Assembly (NCBI GenBank): GCA_002422205.1 | Contig: DITS01000040.1 | Location: forward strand, 188-44,688 | Source of the DNA: Alphaproteobacteria bacterium UBA6178 | GTDB lineage: Bacteria; Pseudomonadota; Alphaproteobacteria; Rickettsiales; UBA3002 | Direction of reading: 5' to 3' | DNA length: 44,501 nucleotides | Part shown: positions 1-6,226 of the stretch, one piece after another | How positions within the stretch are numbered: position 1 is the first letter of the stretch | Layout: every line of letters starts with the position of its first letter | The notes under the pieces: generated by a model | What the model saw: the letters and a program-made list of their open reading frames with translations, nothing else | Database searches by the model: none | Told to the model about the DNA's origin: nothing | Program-made: the position numbers and the translations under genes

Positions 1-340
1 AATGGATGTTGAGGCCATGCGCGAAAGCCAGCGCCGCGCCTTGCTTCATATTGTCGCGCAGATCATCGGCATATAAATCGGCTTGCAGCTCATCGGGGAT
101 CAAAACCATCACCACATCGGCCCATTTGGCGGCCTCAACGGGGGTTACCACTTCGAAACCGGCCTTTTTGGCTTTTTCAATGCTGTTTGAGCCGAAACGC
201 AGCCCGATTTTCACATTTTTGCAGCCCGAATCACGCAAATTGGCCGCGTGGGCATGGCCTTGCGAGCCATAACCGATGATGGCTACATTTTTCGATTTAA
301 TCAGGTTGATGTCACAATCAGCATCATAATATACGCGCAT
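1..340 (-). CDS. ilvC: Ketol-acid reductoisomerase, N-terminal part (cut by window edge)
   Basis: Second enzyme of isoleucine/valine synthesis: it isomerises and reduces acetolactate or acetohydroxybutyrate with NADPH in the cytoplasm. The 113 codons visible begin MRVYYDADCDINLIKSK and continue with the Rossmann dinucleotide motif GYGSQGHAHA near residues 24-33, then LRDSG and VVMVLIPDELQ, all typical of class I IlvC. The ATG (complement of 338-340) has a GGAGA ribosome-binding site 5-6 nt upstream. The 3' two thirds lie beyond base 1. It is the last ilv gene on this strand, downstream of ilvB and ilvN, separated from ilvN by a hypothetical gene and a pseudogene. Identity is secure from the cofactor-binding region. 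Confidence 0.96.
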   Translation of the reverse strand, partial: MRVYYDADCDINLIKSKNVAIIGYGSQGHAHAANLRDSGCKNVKIGLRFGSNSIEKAKKAGFEVVTPVEAAKWADVVMVLIPDELQADLYADDLRDNMKQGAALAFAHGLNIH

Positions 341-437
341 GGGGGTCTCCTTTGTCCGTTCGCTCGAGATTATTCTTTTTGAATCAGGCGTTATGAGGTA
401 ATGCTTTACCCTCTAATAATCAAGTAAAATTAGGGCG

Positions 438-700
438 ATGAAGCGACTTTTTCAGGGGCTTAACCCCCGTTATCTGTTGATTTTTGTGATTTCAGGCGCG
501 CTGGCACTGGCGCAGATACTGTTGTATCAGCAGCGCATCGCGCAGGAAGGCGGTGGATTTAAACCGGATTTTATTGCCTATTATACGGTGGCCACTCTCG
601 CCGAATCGGCCCGCTCGCCCTATGATATGCGGCACAAAGCCTGCTGCCGCTGTATGGTATCAGCATCGACACGTATCACGGTGTTGAGATTAACGCCTTT
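438..700 (+). pseudogene. Truncated, frameshifted GT87/DUF2029-like membrane glycosyltransferase remnant
   Basis: The frame opens with MKRLFQGLNPRYLLIFVISG, a hydrophobic N-terminal segment, then PDFIAYYTVATLAESARSPYDM, which resembles the start of GT87 (DUF2029) polytopic mannosyltransferases. At about 630 the reading shifts. Restoring one base after ATGCGG gives YDMRAQSLLPLYGISIDTYHG, a far more protein-like continuation than the open frame, which turns into Cys/Arg-rich nonsense. No further transmembrane segments follow, and from 676 the DNA is covered by an opposite-strand gene. I read it as a decayed 5' fragment with a one-base deletion and a missing 3' end. The end coordinate is approximate. 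A short unrelated membrane ORF is the alternative. Confidence 0.55.
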
Positions 701-1332
701 TTCGCTTCTTCGGTACCGATCAGCGTAAGCGATGCGCGTGCGGCTTGGTGCAGCTTGGTATCGCTCCCATGTAATGCTTTAGTAAGAAAGCCGATAGCGC
801 CTGCCCCGTTGGCCCCGATTTTATCGGCATTGAAAGCGGTGTAAAACTGCTCGGCATTGGGGCGATCTTTGATGGCGAAGGCGAAGGGTGCAAGCGGTAT
901 CGGGATATTATATTGCACCATCACCGGCTGAAAGGCGAGCGCGTCATCGGCCTTATCAGCGGGTACGCCCTGCGCGATCATCGTTTGCTTGATCATATCC
1001 TGATTATCTGTCGCAACGGCGTGCCCCGCTTGCTGCAGCTGCAGTTTTTTATCATCCGTCGATGCATCACTGGTAGCGATGGAAACAATACGCTTCAAAT
1101 CCAGATTGCGATAATTCATCTGCCGCAAATCGACCCCATCGGCGGAAACGTCGCGGCACATATCCTGCATTTCGCCGCCAAGGGTGGAGAAGACTTTTTG
1201 CTTAAATTCGGGATCGTGATTCATATACAAATACAGGCCGCCCATCACCAGCGCGAATAACAGCAGGGAAAATAAAATGTGCGATATGAAACCCCAGAGT
1301 AAACGCACGAGAAAGGGAGGGCGACGCGCCAT
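676..1332 (-). CDS. Hypothetical single-span membrane protein
   Basis: A 218-residue protein I do not recognise. It starts MARRPPFLVRLLWGF, has one strong hydrophobic segment at about residues 10-32 (SHILFSLLLFALVMGGLYLY), and then a long soluble part rich in Asp, Lys and Gln with conserved-looking Cys59 in MQDMCRDV. It is probably anchored with its bulk outside the cytoplasm. Its ATG directly abuts the stop codon of ilvN (1 nt step), so it is probably co-transcribed with ilvN, although no metabolic role is implied. Its last residues (KKALISTP) overlap the remnant of the opposite-strand GT87-like pseudogene, so the C-terminus may have been created by that rearrangement. Confidence 0.7.
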   Translation of the reverse strand: MARRPPFLVRLLWGFISHILFSLLLFALVMGGLYLYMNHDPEFKQKVFSTLGGEMQDMCRDVSADGVDLRQMNYRNLDLKRIVSIATSDASTDDKKLQLQQAGHAVATDNQDMIKQTMIAQGVPADKADDALAFQPVMVQYNIPIPLAPFAFAIKDRPNAEQFYTAFNADKIGANGAGAIGFLTKALHGSDTKLHQAARASLTLIGTEEAKKALISTP

Positions 1333-1890
1333 CTATAATCCTTTTTTGCCACGTGCCATACCGGCAGCGCCGGTGCGGGCGATTTCGACGGTGCCGAGTG
1401 GTTTCATCAGTTCGATAAATGCGTCAATTTTCGATGAGGCGCCGGTGATTTCAAAAATGAAAGATTCGGTGGTGGCATCAACCGAGCGCGCGCGGAAAAT
1501 ATCGGCAATGCGCAGCGCTTCAACGCGATCATCATCTTTGCCCACCACTTTGATCAGGGCCAGCTCGCGCTCTACATGCGCGCCCTCGGTGGTCAGATCA
1601 TGCACCTTATGCACCGGCACCATGCGCTCGAGCAAATGGATGATTTGGGTGATGGTTTGCTGCGACCCGCAGGTGACGATGGTGATGCGTGACAGGTTCT
1701 TTTTCGTATCCACCTCGGCCACGGTAAGGGCTTCGATATTGTAACCTCGCGCGGAGAATAACCCGACGACACGGTTGAGCACGCCAAACTCGTTATCGAC
1801 CAGCACCGCGAGGATGTGGCGCTCCTCGGCAGGTTTGGTTTTGATGATGTCATACACGACGTCTAATGCTTCGTTGGTCATATCATTCAC
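1333..1890 (-). CDS. ilvN: Acetolactate synthase small (regulatory) subunit
   Basis: Regulatory subunit of acetohydroxyacid synthase. It stabilises and activates the catalytic IlvB subunit and carries the valine feedback site. The protein (185 residues from the upstream GTG) has the N-terminal ACT domain ERHILAVLVDNEFGVLNRVVGLFSARGYNIEAL..., with GVLNRV and GYNIE typical of the valine-binding interface, and the C-terminal ALS_ss_C region ending EIARTGAAGMARGKKGL. The GTG at 1888-1890 has a GGA only 2-3 nt upstream. An in-frame ATG at 1881 (MTNEALDVV) is spaced better from the same GGA and is probably the real start. It is separated from ilvB by two small ORFs and palindromic repeats. Confidence 0.96.
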   Translation of the reverse strand: MNDMTNEALDVVYDIIKTKPAEERHILAVLVDNEFGVLNRVVGLFSARGYNIEALTVAEVDTKKNLSRITIVTCGSQQTITQIIHLLERMVPVHKVHDLTTEGAHVERELALIKVVGKDDDRVEALRIADIFRARSVDATTESFIFEITGASSKIDAFIELMKPLGTVEIARTGAAGMARGKKGL

Positions 1891-1898
1891 TTTCCGTG

Positions 1899-2054
1899 TT
1901 AGCAGCGGCCTTTTTTTGCCTGCCCGGGTGGGCAGTGATAGGTCACATCACCGGCAGGGGTGTACACCGTGGTACGCGCAGGGTTGGATTTAACGCAGGC
2001 GCTTGCGCCTAAAAAGCTGGTCAGCAGCAATGTCGCGCAGAGGAGTTTCATCAT
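1899..2054 (-). CDS. Small secreted/lipoprotein-like ORF, 51 aa
   Basis: This ORF is too short for most gene callers, but it has an AAAGGA ribosome-binding site about 9 nt before ATGATG. It starts MMKLLCATLLLTSFLGASAC, a signal sequence ending in a cysteine that could be lipidated (ASA-C is only a weak lipobox) or could follow signal peptidase I cleavage. The mature part is about 31 residues with Pro-Ala-Gly-Asp and two more cysteines (YHCPPGQAKKGRC). It lies 8 bp upstream of ilvN on the same strand. Small Cys-rich exported proteins with C-terminal CPPGQAKKGxC-like ends occur in alphaproteobacteria, but I know no function. Confidence 0.6.
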   Translation of the reverse strand: MMKLLCATLLLTSFLGASACVKSNPARTTVYTPAGDVTYHCPPGQAKKGRC

Positions 2055-2070
2055 GATTATGTTTCCTTTT

Positions 2071-2100
2071 GTCACCCCGTGCTTGTCACGGGGGCTGGTC
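2071..2100. repeat. Half copy of the GTCAY...RTGAC palindromic element
   Basis: The sequence GTCACCCCGTGCTTGTCACG, followed by GGGGCTGGTC, is a hairpin arm with the same text as the left half of the complete copy at 2190-2261. It ends at the point where the full element would enter its central spacer. The minus-strand small ORF 2072-2170 uses this arm as its last ten codons and stop. Confidence 0.75.
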
Positions 2101-2170
2101 TGACTGTATTCGATAACACATCATACAAGTCCTGCCAATCAGGATTCATACGCTCAATATTGTTTGTCAT
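2072..2170 (-). CDS. Micro-ORF of 32 aa ending inside a palindromic repeat
   Basis: An ATG (complement of 2168-2170) preceded by a strong GGGAGG ribosome-binding site 9 nt away opens a frame starting MTNNIERMNPDWQDLYDVLS. The last residues, VRPAPVTSTG, and the TGA stop are read from the palindromic half element at 2071-2100. The first 22 residues look like genuine acidic coding sequence; the tail is repeat-derived. It may be the head of a longer gene truncated by repeat insertion or a small protein extended by the repeat. No family is recognised. Confidence 0.45.
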   Translation of the reverse strand: MTNNIERMNPDWQDLYDVLSNTVRPAPVTSTG

Positions 2171-2189
2171 GTATTTTTGCCTCCCTATT

Positions 2190-2261
2190 GTCATCCCGTG
2201 CTTGTGACGGGGGCTGGTCTTAAGGAAGGAAGGCCAGACCCCGTCATGCGACGGGGTGACA
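2190..2261. repeat. Bipartite palindromic element, full copy
   Basis: It begins GTCATCCCGTGCTTGTGACG and ends GCGACGGGGTGACA. Each half folds on itself (CCCGT...ACGGG), and the inner arms GGCTGGTCT and AGGCCAGAC are inversely related around a short spacer. The ends GTCAT and GTGAC are inverted. The same architecture recurs at 4145, 6063, 30154, 32297, 32997, 34107, 42867 and 44268. This copy lies between ilvB and the micro-ORF, next to a heptamer array. Confidence 0.85.
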
Positions 2262-2264
2262 GGG

Positions 2265-2299
2265 AGCTAAAAGCTATAACCTGTAACCTAAAACCTAAT
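2265..2299. repeat. Heptamer array, five 7-bp units
   Basis: The units are AGCTAAA, AGCTATA, ACCTGTA, ACCTAAA and ACCTAAT. Read on the minus strand they become AGGTTNN/AGCTTNN, the same subfamily as the arrays around the four-helix-bundle ORF at 24864 and 25264. The array ends at the ilvB stop codon and touches the palindromic element at 2190-2261. Confidence 0.8.
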
Positions 2300-4053
2300 C
2301 ACACCCTATTCTTATCCAGCACTTCGCTACCCAGCTCATCAGGGCCGAGTACGAGTTCGTTATGCGCCTTACCCGCAGGGATCATGGGGTAGACGTTTTC
2401 GTCGCGATCGACCCACACATCGCAAATGACGGGGCCTTTGTGGGCGAGCATTTCTTTGATGGTGTCGTCGAGCTTTTTCGGGTCTTTGACGCGTAGGCCC
2501 AACATGCCGTATGCCTCGGCGAGCTTCACGAAATCGGGCAGTGAATCCATGTAGGATTCGCTGTAGCGCGAGCCGTGGAACATCTCCTGCCACTGGCGCA
2601 CCATACCCATATAATGATTGTTCAGAATAAAAATTTTCACCGGCAAACGGTATTGCACAATGGTCGATAGCTCCTGAATATTCATCAGGATCGAGGCCTC
2701 GCCGGTGACGCACACCACCGGCTTGGTCGGATGCGCGATTTGTACGCCAAGCGCAGCGGGCATGCCGTAGCCCATGGTGCCGAGCCCGCCCGAGGTCATC
2801 CAACGGTTGGGCTTGTTATACAAGATATGCTGCGCCGCCCACATCTGGTGCTGGCCCACATCGGTGGTGATAAAAAAATCTTTTTTCAGCAAAAAATGAT
2901 TGAGCCGGCGAAGCGCTTTTTGCGGCTTGATGACGGTGGCGGAATCTTTGAAACCGAAGCTGTTACGCGCACGCCAGCCGTCGATCTTTTTCCACCATGC
3001 CGCCACGGCGGATTTATGGGTCTCGACTTTCTTTTTCTTCCACAGCGCGATCATCATGTCGATCACTTCCCCCGCATCACCTACCACCGGCACATCGACA
3101 CGCACGACTTTGTTGATGGATGAGGCGTCGATATCGACATGGATTTTTTTGGAATTGGGGGAAAAGCCATCGAGACGACCGGTCACCCGATCATCGAAAC
3201 GCGCGCCGATATTGATCATCACATCGCATTCGGCCATCGCCATATTCGCTTCGAGCGAACCATGCATGCCCAGCATGCCGAGGAATTGTTTGTCATTGCC
3301 CGGAAACGCGCCAAGGCCCATCAGTGTGGTGGTGCAGGGATAGCCAGTCATGTGCACCAGCTTGGTGAGCGCGTCGGACGCGCCTGCATTGATGACGCCG
3401 CCGCCGACATAAAAAATCGGGCGCTTGGCTTTTGCCATTAAATCGACCGCATGCTCCACCATTTTTTGGTTGGGGCGCTTGACCGGATTATAGGATTGCC
3501 GTTTGGCGGTGCTTTTGTCTTTATAGGTGCCTACCGCATTGAGAATATCTTTGGGAATATCGACCACGACCGGGCCGGGGCGGCCCGTTTGCGCAACATG
3601 AAACGCCTCATTCATGATGCGGCCCACATCATTCACATTTTTGACCAGATAATTATGTTTGGTACAGCTGCGCGTGATGCCGGTGATGTCGGCCTCTTGG
3701 AACGCGTCGGAGCCGATGAGGTGGCTGGGAACCTGTCCGGTCACGCAGACCATCGGGATCGAATCGAGCATGGCGTCGGTCAGACCCGTTACGGTGTTGG
3801 TGGCACCGGGGCCGGAGGTGACGAGCACCGCACCGCATTTGCCGGTGGAACGCGCATAGCCCTCGGCGGCATGGGTCGCGCCTTGTTCGTGGCGCACCAG
3901 AATATGACGCAGGCGGTTTTGCTTAAACAGCGCATCATAGATCGGCAAAACCGCGCCGCCGGGATAACCAAACACCGTGTCGGTGCCGTTATCGAGCATC
4001 GCTTTGATCACCATTTCGGCGCCGGTCATGGTTTTTGGTTCTTCGTCGCTCAT
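2299..4053 (-). CDS. ilvB: Acetolactate synthase large (catalytic) subunit
   Basis: Thiamine-diphosphate enzyme that condenses pyruvate with pyruvate or 2-ketobutyrate as the first committed step of branched-chain amino acid synthesis. It has 584 residues, the usual length. Visible signatures are VFGYPGGAVLPIYD, the cofactor-activating Glu56 in RHEQGATHAAEGYAR, the FAD-binding middle domain (VGGGVINAGAS... INIGARFDDRVTGR), and the C-terminal TPP/Mg motif in the form VTGEASILMNIQEL...NNHYMGMVRQW. GEAS in place of GDGS is normal in alphaproteobacteria. The ATG has AGGGA about 4 nt upstream. A heptamer array begins at its stop codon. The regulatory subunit ilvN lies downstream on the same strand. 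Confidence 0.98.
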   Translation of the reverse strand: MSDEEPKTMTGAEMVIKAMLDNGTDTVFGYPGGAVLPIYDALFKQNRLRHILVRHEQGATHAAEGYARSTGKCGAVLVTSGPGATNTVTGLTDAMLDSIPMVCVTGQVPSHLIGSDAFQEADITGITRSCTKHNYLVKNVNDVGRIMNEAFHVAQTGRPGPVVVDIPKDILNAVGTYKDKSTAKRQSYNPVKRPNQKMVEHAVDLMAKAKRPIFYVGGGVINAGASDALTKLVHMTGYPCTTTLMGLGAFPGNDKQFLGMLGMHGSLEANMAMAECDVMINIGARFDDRVTGRLDGFSPNSKKIHVDIDASSINKVVRVDVPVVGDAGEVIDMMIALWKKKKVETHKSAVAAWWKKIDGWRARNSFGFKDSATVIKPQKALRRLNHFLLKKDFFITTDVGQHQMWAAQHILYNKPNRWMTSGGLGTMGYGMPAALGVQIAHPTKPVVCVTGEASILMNIQELSTIVQYRLPVKIFILNNHYMGMVRQWQEMFHGSRYSESYMDSLPDFVKLAEAYGMLGLRVKDPKKLDDTIKEMLAHKGPVICDVWVDRDENVYPMIPAGKAHNELVLGPDELGSEVLDKNRV

Positions 4054-4108
4054 AGTCCCTGTTCCTCATTTGAACCCGCATTTATTGCGGTATCCGAGCA
4101 AAATTGCA

Positions 4109-4136
4109 AGGGGTTAGAGGTGAGGGGCAAGGGGCT
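4109..4136. repeat. Heptamer array, four 7-bp units (AGGGGYN type)
   Basis: The units AGGGGTT, AGAGGTG, AGGGGCA and AGGGGCT lie between ilvB and miaA, 8 bp before a full palindromic element. The period of 7 and the leading AG match the other arrays in the window, but the unit sequence is a different subfamily. Confidence 0.7.
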
Positions 4137-4144
4137 TTTCTTTT

Positions 4145-4214
4145 GTCATGCCTTCTTCATGACGGCATCCGGCCTTGTGGTAAGGCCAGACCCCGTCATG
4201 AAGACGGGGTGACA
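4145..4214. repeat. Bipartite palindromic element overlapping the miaA 3' end
   Basis: Left end GTCATGCCTTCTTCATGACG, inner arms CCGGCCTT and AAGGCCAGAC, right end GAAGACGGGGTGACA. Two hairpins and inverted GTCA/TGAC ends fit the family. The miaA reading frame enters the right half and takes its last residues and stop codon from it. Confidence 0.85.
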
Positions 4215-5146
4215 GGGGTGAGCATATTGATAACTTCTCTTTTCTTATCAGGGTCTTGTAAGGATTCAAATGAGATGGGGATCGCATCAGCGCACTGGTT
4301 GCGCAGCCATGTTAACTGGCGTTTGGCGTAGTTTCTGCTATGTTGTTTGGCTAGAGTGACGGCGTCGTCGTAGCCCATTTGGCCATCCAAATAGGCGCGC
4401 AACTCGGGTACGCCGCAGGCACGCATCAACGGCGAGGACAGATCGGGCTGTGCATGCAGCAATGCTTGCAGCTCATCCAGCGCACCGGCGGCAAGCATTG
4501 CATCAAAGCGCTGATTGATGCGGGCGTAGAGCAGCTCGCGATCCATCTCGATATGGAACAACAGGAAACGCGCGCGCGTGAAGGGTGGCGGTGATTCGCG
4601 CTCCTGCCATTGTGCAAGCGAAATGCCGGTTTGCTCCAACACCTCCATGCTACGTAAGATACGTTGCGTATCGCCGGCTTTCAGGCGCGCGGCCATCTCG
4701 GGGTCGGCTTCGCAAAAGCGGGCATAAGCGGTGGCGCTGTCGTCGTCCCATTGCGCACGGATGCGCGCGCGCAAGGCGGGGTCAATAGAGGGAATCGGTG
4801 CAAAGCCTTCCATCAGCGTTTTGATATACATGCCGGTACCGCCCAGCAAAATGGGGATGCGCCCCTGCGCATGCTCAGCGTGAATCAGCGGCACCACCGC
4901 CGCGTGCCAGAGCGCCGCATTGCCGTCGGTAGCGGCGGGCCAGATGCCATAGAGGTGGTGCGGCACGCCGCCCATCTCTGCCTCACGCGGGCGGGCGGTG
5001 AGAATGGGCAGATCGGCGTAACATTGCATCGCATCACTGTTGCAGATGACAGCGCCCATCGACTGCGCTAAGGTAACGCCCAACGCCGATTTGCCGCTGG
5101 CAGTCGGGCCCATTAACACGATGATAGGTAGTTGATTCTCATGCAT
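4196..5146 (-). CDS. miaA: tRNA dimethylallyltransferase
   Basis: Transfers a dimethylallyl group to N6 of A37 in tRNAs reading UNN codons. It has 316 residues, the usual size. The P-loop GPTASGKS is at residues 13-20, followed by ICNSDAMQCYADLPILTARP (the tRNA/substrate-contacting DSxQxY-like region), VGGTGMYIKTLMEGF-like text (LLGGTGMYIKTL) and the late QLTWLRNQ motif. Its ATG is shared with a palindromic ATGCAT and overlaps the serB start on the other strand by 6 bp, with AGGG 4 nt upstream. The last residues TPVTPSS and the stop are encoded by a palindromic repeat, so the natural C-terminus was probably replaced. Confidence 0.97.
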   Translation of the reverse strand: MHENQLPIIVLMGPTASGKSALGVTLAQSMGAVICNSDAMQCYADLPILTARPREAEMGGVPHHLYGIWPAATDGNAALWHAAVVPLIHAEHAQGRIPILLGGTGMYIKTLMEGFAPIPSIDPALRARIRAQWDDDSATAYARFCEADPEMAARLKAGDTQRILRSMEVLEQTGISLAQWQERESPPPFTRARFLLFHIEMDRELLYARINQRFDAMLAAGALDELQALLHAQPDLSSPLMRACGVPELRAYLDGQMGYDDAVTLAKQHSRNYAKRQLTWLRNQCADAIPISFESLQDPDKKREVINMLTPVTPSS

Positions 5147-6046
5147 GTGCCCTACGTTACCACATTTGTTGTGAGCGAACAGGCGGAAAAATTATCGCCG
5201 CTGCTAATGGAGACCTTGCAGGAAAAGCTGGAAGCGATGGGCGCGAATTGCGTGAGCCTGCACTGGCTGGAGCCGGGCCGCGCCTGCGATATTTACCATG
5301 GCGAAATGCCACCGCAACCCGCCTTGCGCGCACTCGATGCGCAGCTGCAAATCGAATGCGATCGGGTGAGCCAATCCACGCAGCATCGGCAAAAGAAACT
5401 ACTGGTCTCCGATATGGACTCGACCATGATTCATCAGGAATGCATCGACGAGCTGGCTGATTATATGGGCATCAAACCAAAAGTGGCGGCGATTACCGAG
5501 CGTGCCATGAATGGCGAGCTGGAATTTAAAGCGGCGCTGCGCGAACGGGTGGGGCTGCTCAAAGGCCTGCCCAAAACGGCGTTGCAAGAGGTGTATACCA
5601 GCCGCATCACCGCCATGGAAGGCGCACAAATGCTGGTACGTACCATGAAAAAACATGGAGCCTATGGCCTGCTGGTTTCAGGCGGCTTTACCTTTTTTAC
5701 GCAGCGCGTGCGCATGATGCTGGGCTTTGATGAAGACCAGTCGAACCAATTGCTGTGGGACGGCGATGCCTTGTCGGGCAAGGTGGCGGAGCCGATTCTG
5801 GATAAGGAATCGAAGCTGCAATCATTATTAGCAGCCTGCGCGAAGCTGGAAATTGATACCCAGCAGGCAATGGCGGTAGGGGATGGCGCGAATGATTTGC
5901 CGATGCTGCAGGCGGCGGGCCTCGGCGTAGCCTATCGCGCTAAGCCAGTGGTGCAGGCAGCAGCCAGCGCAGCGATTACGCATGGTGATTTAAGCGCCTT
6001 GCTCTATGTGCAGGGCTATGCGAAAGATCAGTGGGTGTGCGGATGA
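5141..6046 (+). CDS. serB: Phosphoserine phosphatase
   Basis: HAD-superfamily phosphatase that releases serine from O-phosphoserine, the last step of serine synthesis. From the ATG at 5141 the protein has 301 residues. An N-terminal ACT-like region of about 85 residues precedes the HAD core with nucleophile motif DMDSTMIHQE (Asp91, Asp93), GELEFKAALRERVGLLKGL, VSGGFTFFTQRV (motif II Ser), and VGDGANDLPMLQAAGLGVAYRAKP (motif III/IV). A TTG nine bases upstream (5132) is an alternative start, but ATG gives a normal N-terminus. The gene diverges from miaA with overlapping start codons, so the promoter for each must lie inside the other's coding region. Confidence 0.96.
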   Translation: MHVPYVTTFVVSEQAEKLSPLLMETLQEKLEAMGANCVSLHWLEPGRACDIYHGEMPPQPALRALDAQLQIECDRVSQSTQHRQKKLLVSDMDSTMIHQECIDELADYMGIKPKVAAITERAMNGELEFKAALRERVGLLKGLPKTALQEVYTSRITAMEGAQMLVRTMKKHGAYGLLVSGGFTFFTQRVRMMLGFDEDQSNQLLWDGDALSGKVAEPILDKESKLQSLLAACAKLEIDTQQAMAVGDGANDLPMLQAAGLGVAYRAKPVVQAAASAAITHGDLSALLYVQGYAKDQWVCG

Positions 6047-6062
6047 GTGGATCTTTTTAACC

Positions 6063-6160
6063 GTCATCCTGCGGCTTGCGAAGCAAGAGCGCAGGATCTC
6101 ATGAGGTGGCGTGAAATGGCACAAGATACTGCGCTGACGCTCCGCGTCCCGCAGCATGAC
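6063..6160. repeat. Bipartite palindromic element (GCAGGATCTCATGAGG subfamily)
   Basis: It starts GTCATCCTGCGGCTTGCGAA and ends CGTCCCGCAGCATGAC. The left hairpin pairs ATCCTGCG with CGCAGGAT; the right hairpin pairs CTGCG with CGCAG around a GC-rich loop. A shorter copy of the left half is found on the opposite strand at 41274-41319 between lpxL and xseA. It lies between the convergent serB and degP genes, where it could also act in transcription termination. Confidence 0.8.
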
Positions 6161-6187
6161 AAGTAAGTCAGAGCCCTCACCCCGACC

Positions 6188-6204
6188 CTCTCCCAGAGGG
6201 AGAG
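6188..6204. repeat. CCCTCTCCC/GGGAGAG hairpin repeat
   Basis: A perfect 7-bp stem CTCTCCC-AGA-GGGAGAG within CCCTCACCCCGACCCTCTCC. The same phrase recurs at 30113-30133. This type of hairpin is widespread in proteobacterial intergenic regions. It lies at the degP 3' end. Confidence 0.75.
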
Positions 6205-6226
6205 CGGGAGTAAACACAACAAACGC

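Noticed and set aside
913..1260. 115-residue plus-strand frame opposite the hypothetical membrane gene
   Set aside because: No ribosome-binding site, and it is antisense to a better-supported gene with a signal anchor.
1899..2300. Leader-peptide attenuator of the ilv operon
   Set aside because: Neither small ORF is rich in Ile, Leu or Val codons in a block, and the hairpins match the dispersed palindromes.
3451..4212. 253-residue plus-strand frame opposite ilvB
   Set aside because: It is fully antisense to the conserved ilvB gene, with His/Gly-rich composition typical of shadow frames and no family.
6063..6204. Simple bidirectional terminator between serB and degP
   Set aside because: The hairpins could terminate transcription, but no T-run follows either arm and the sequences match dispersed repeat families.
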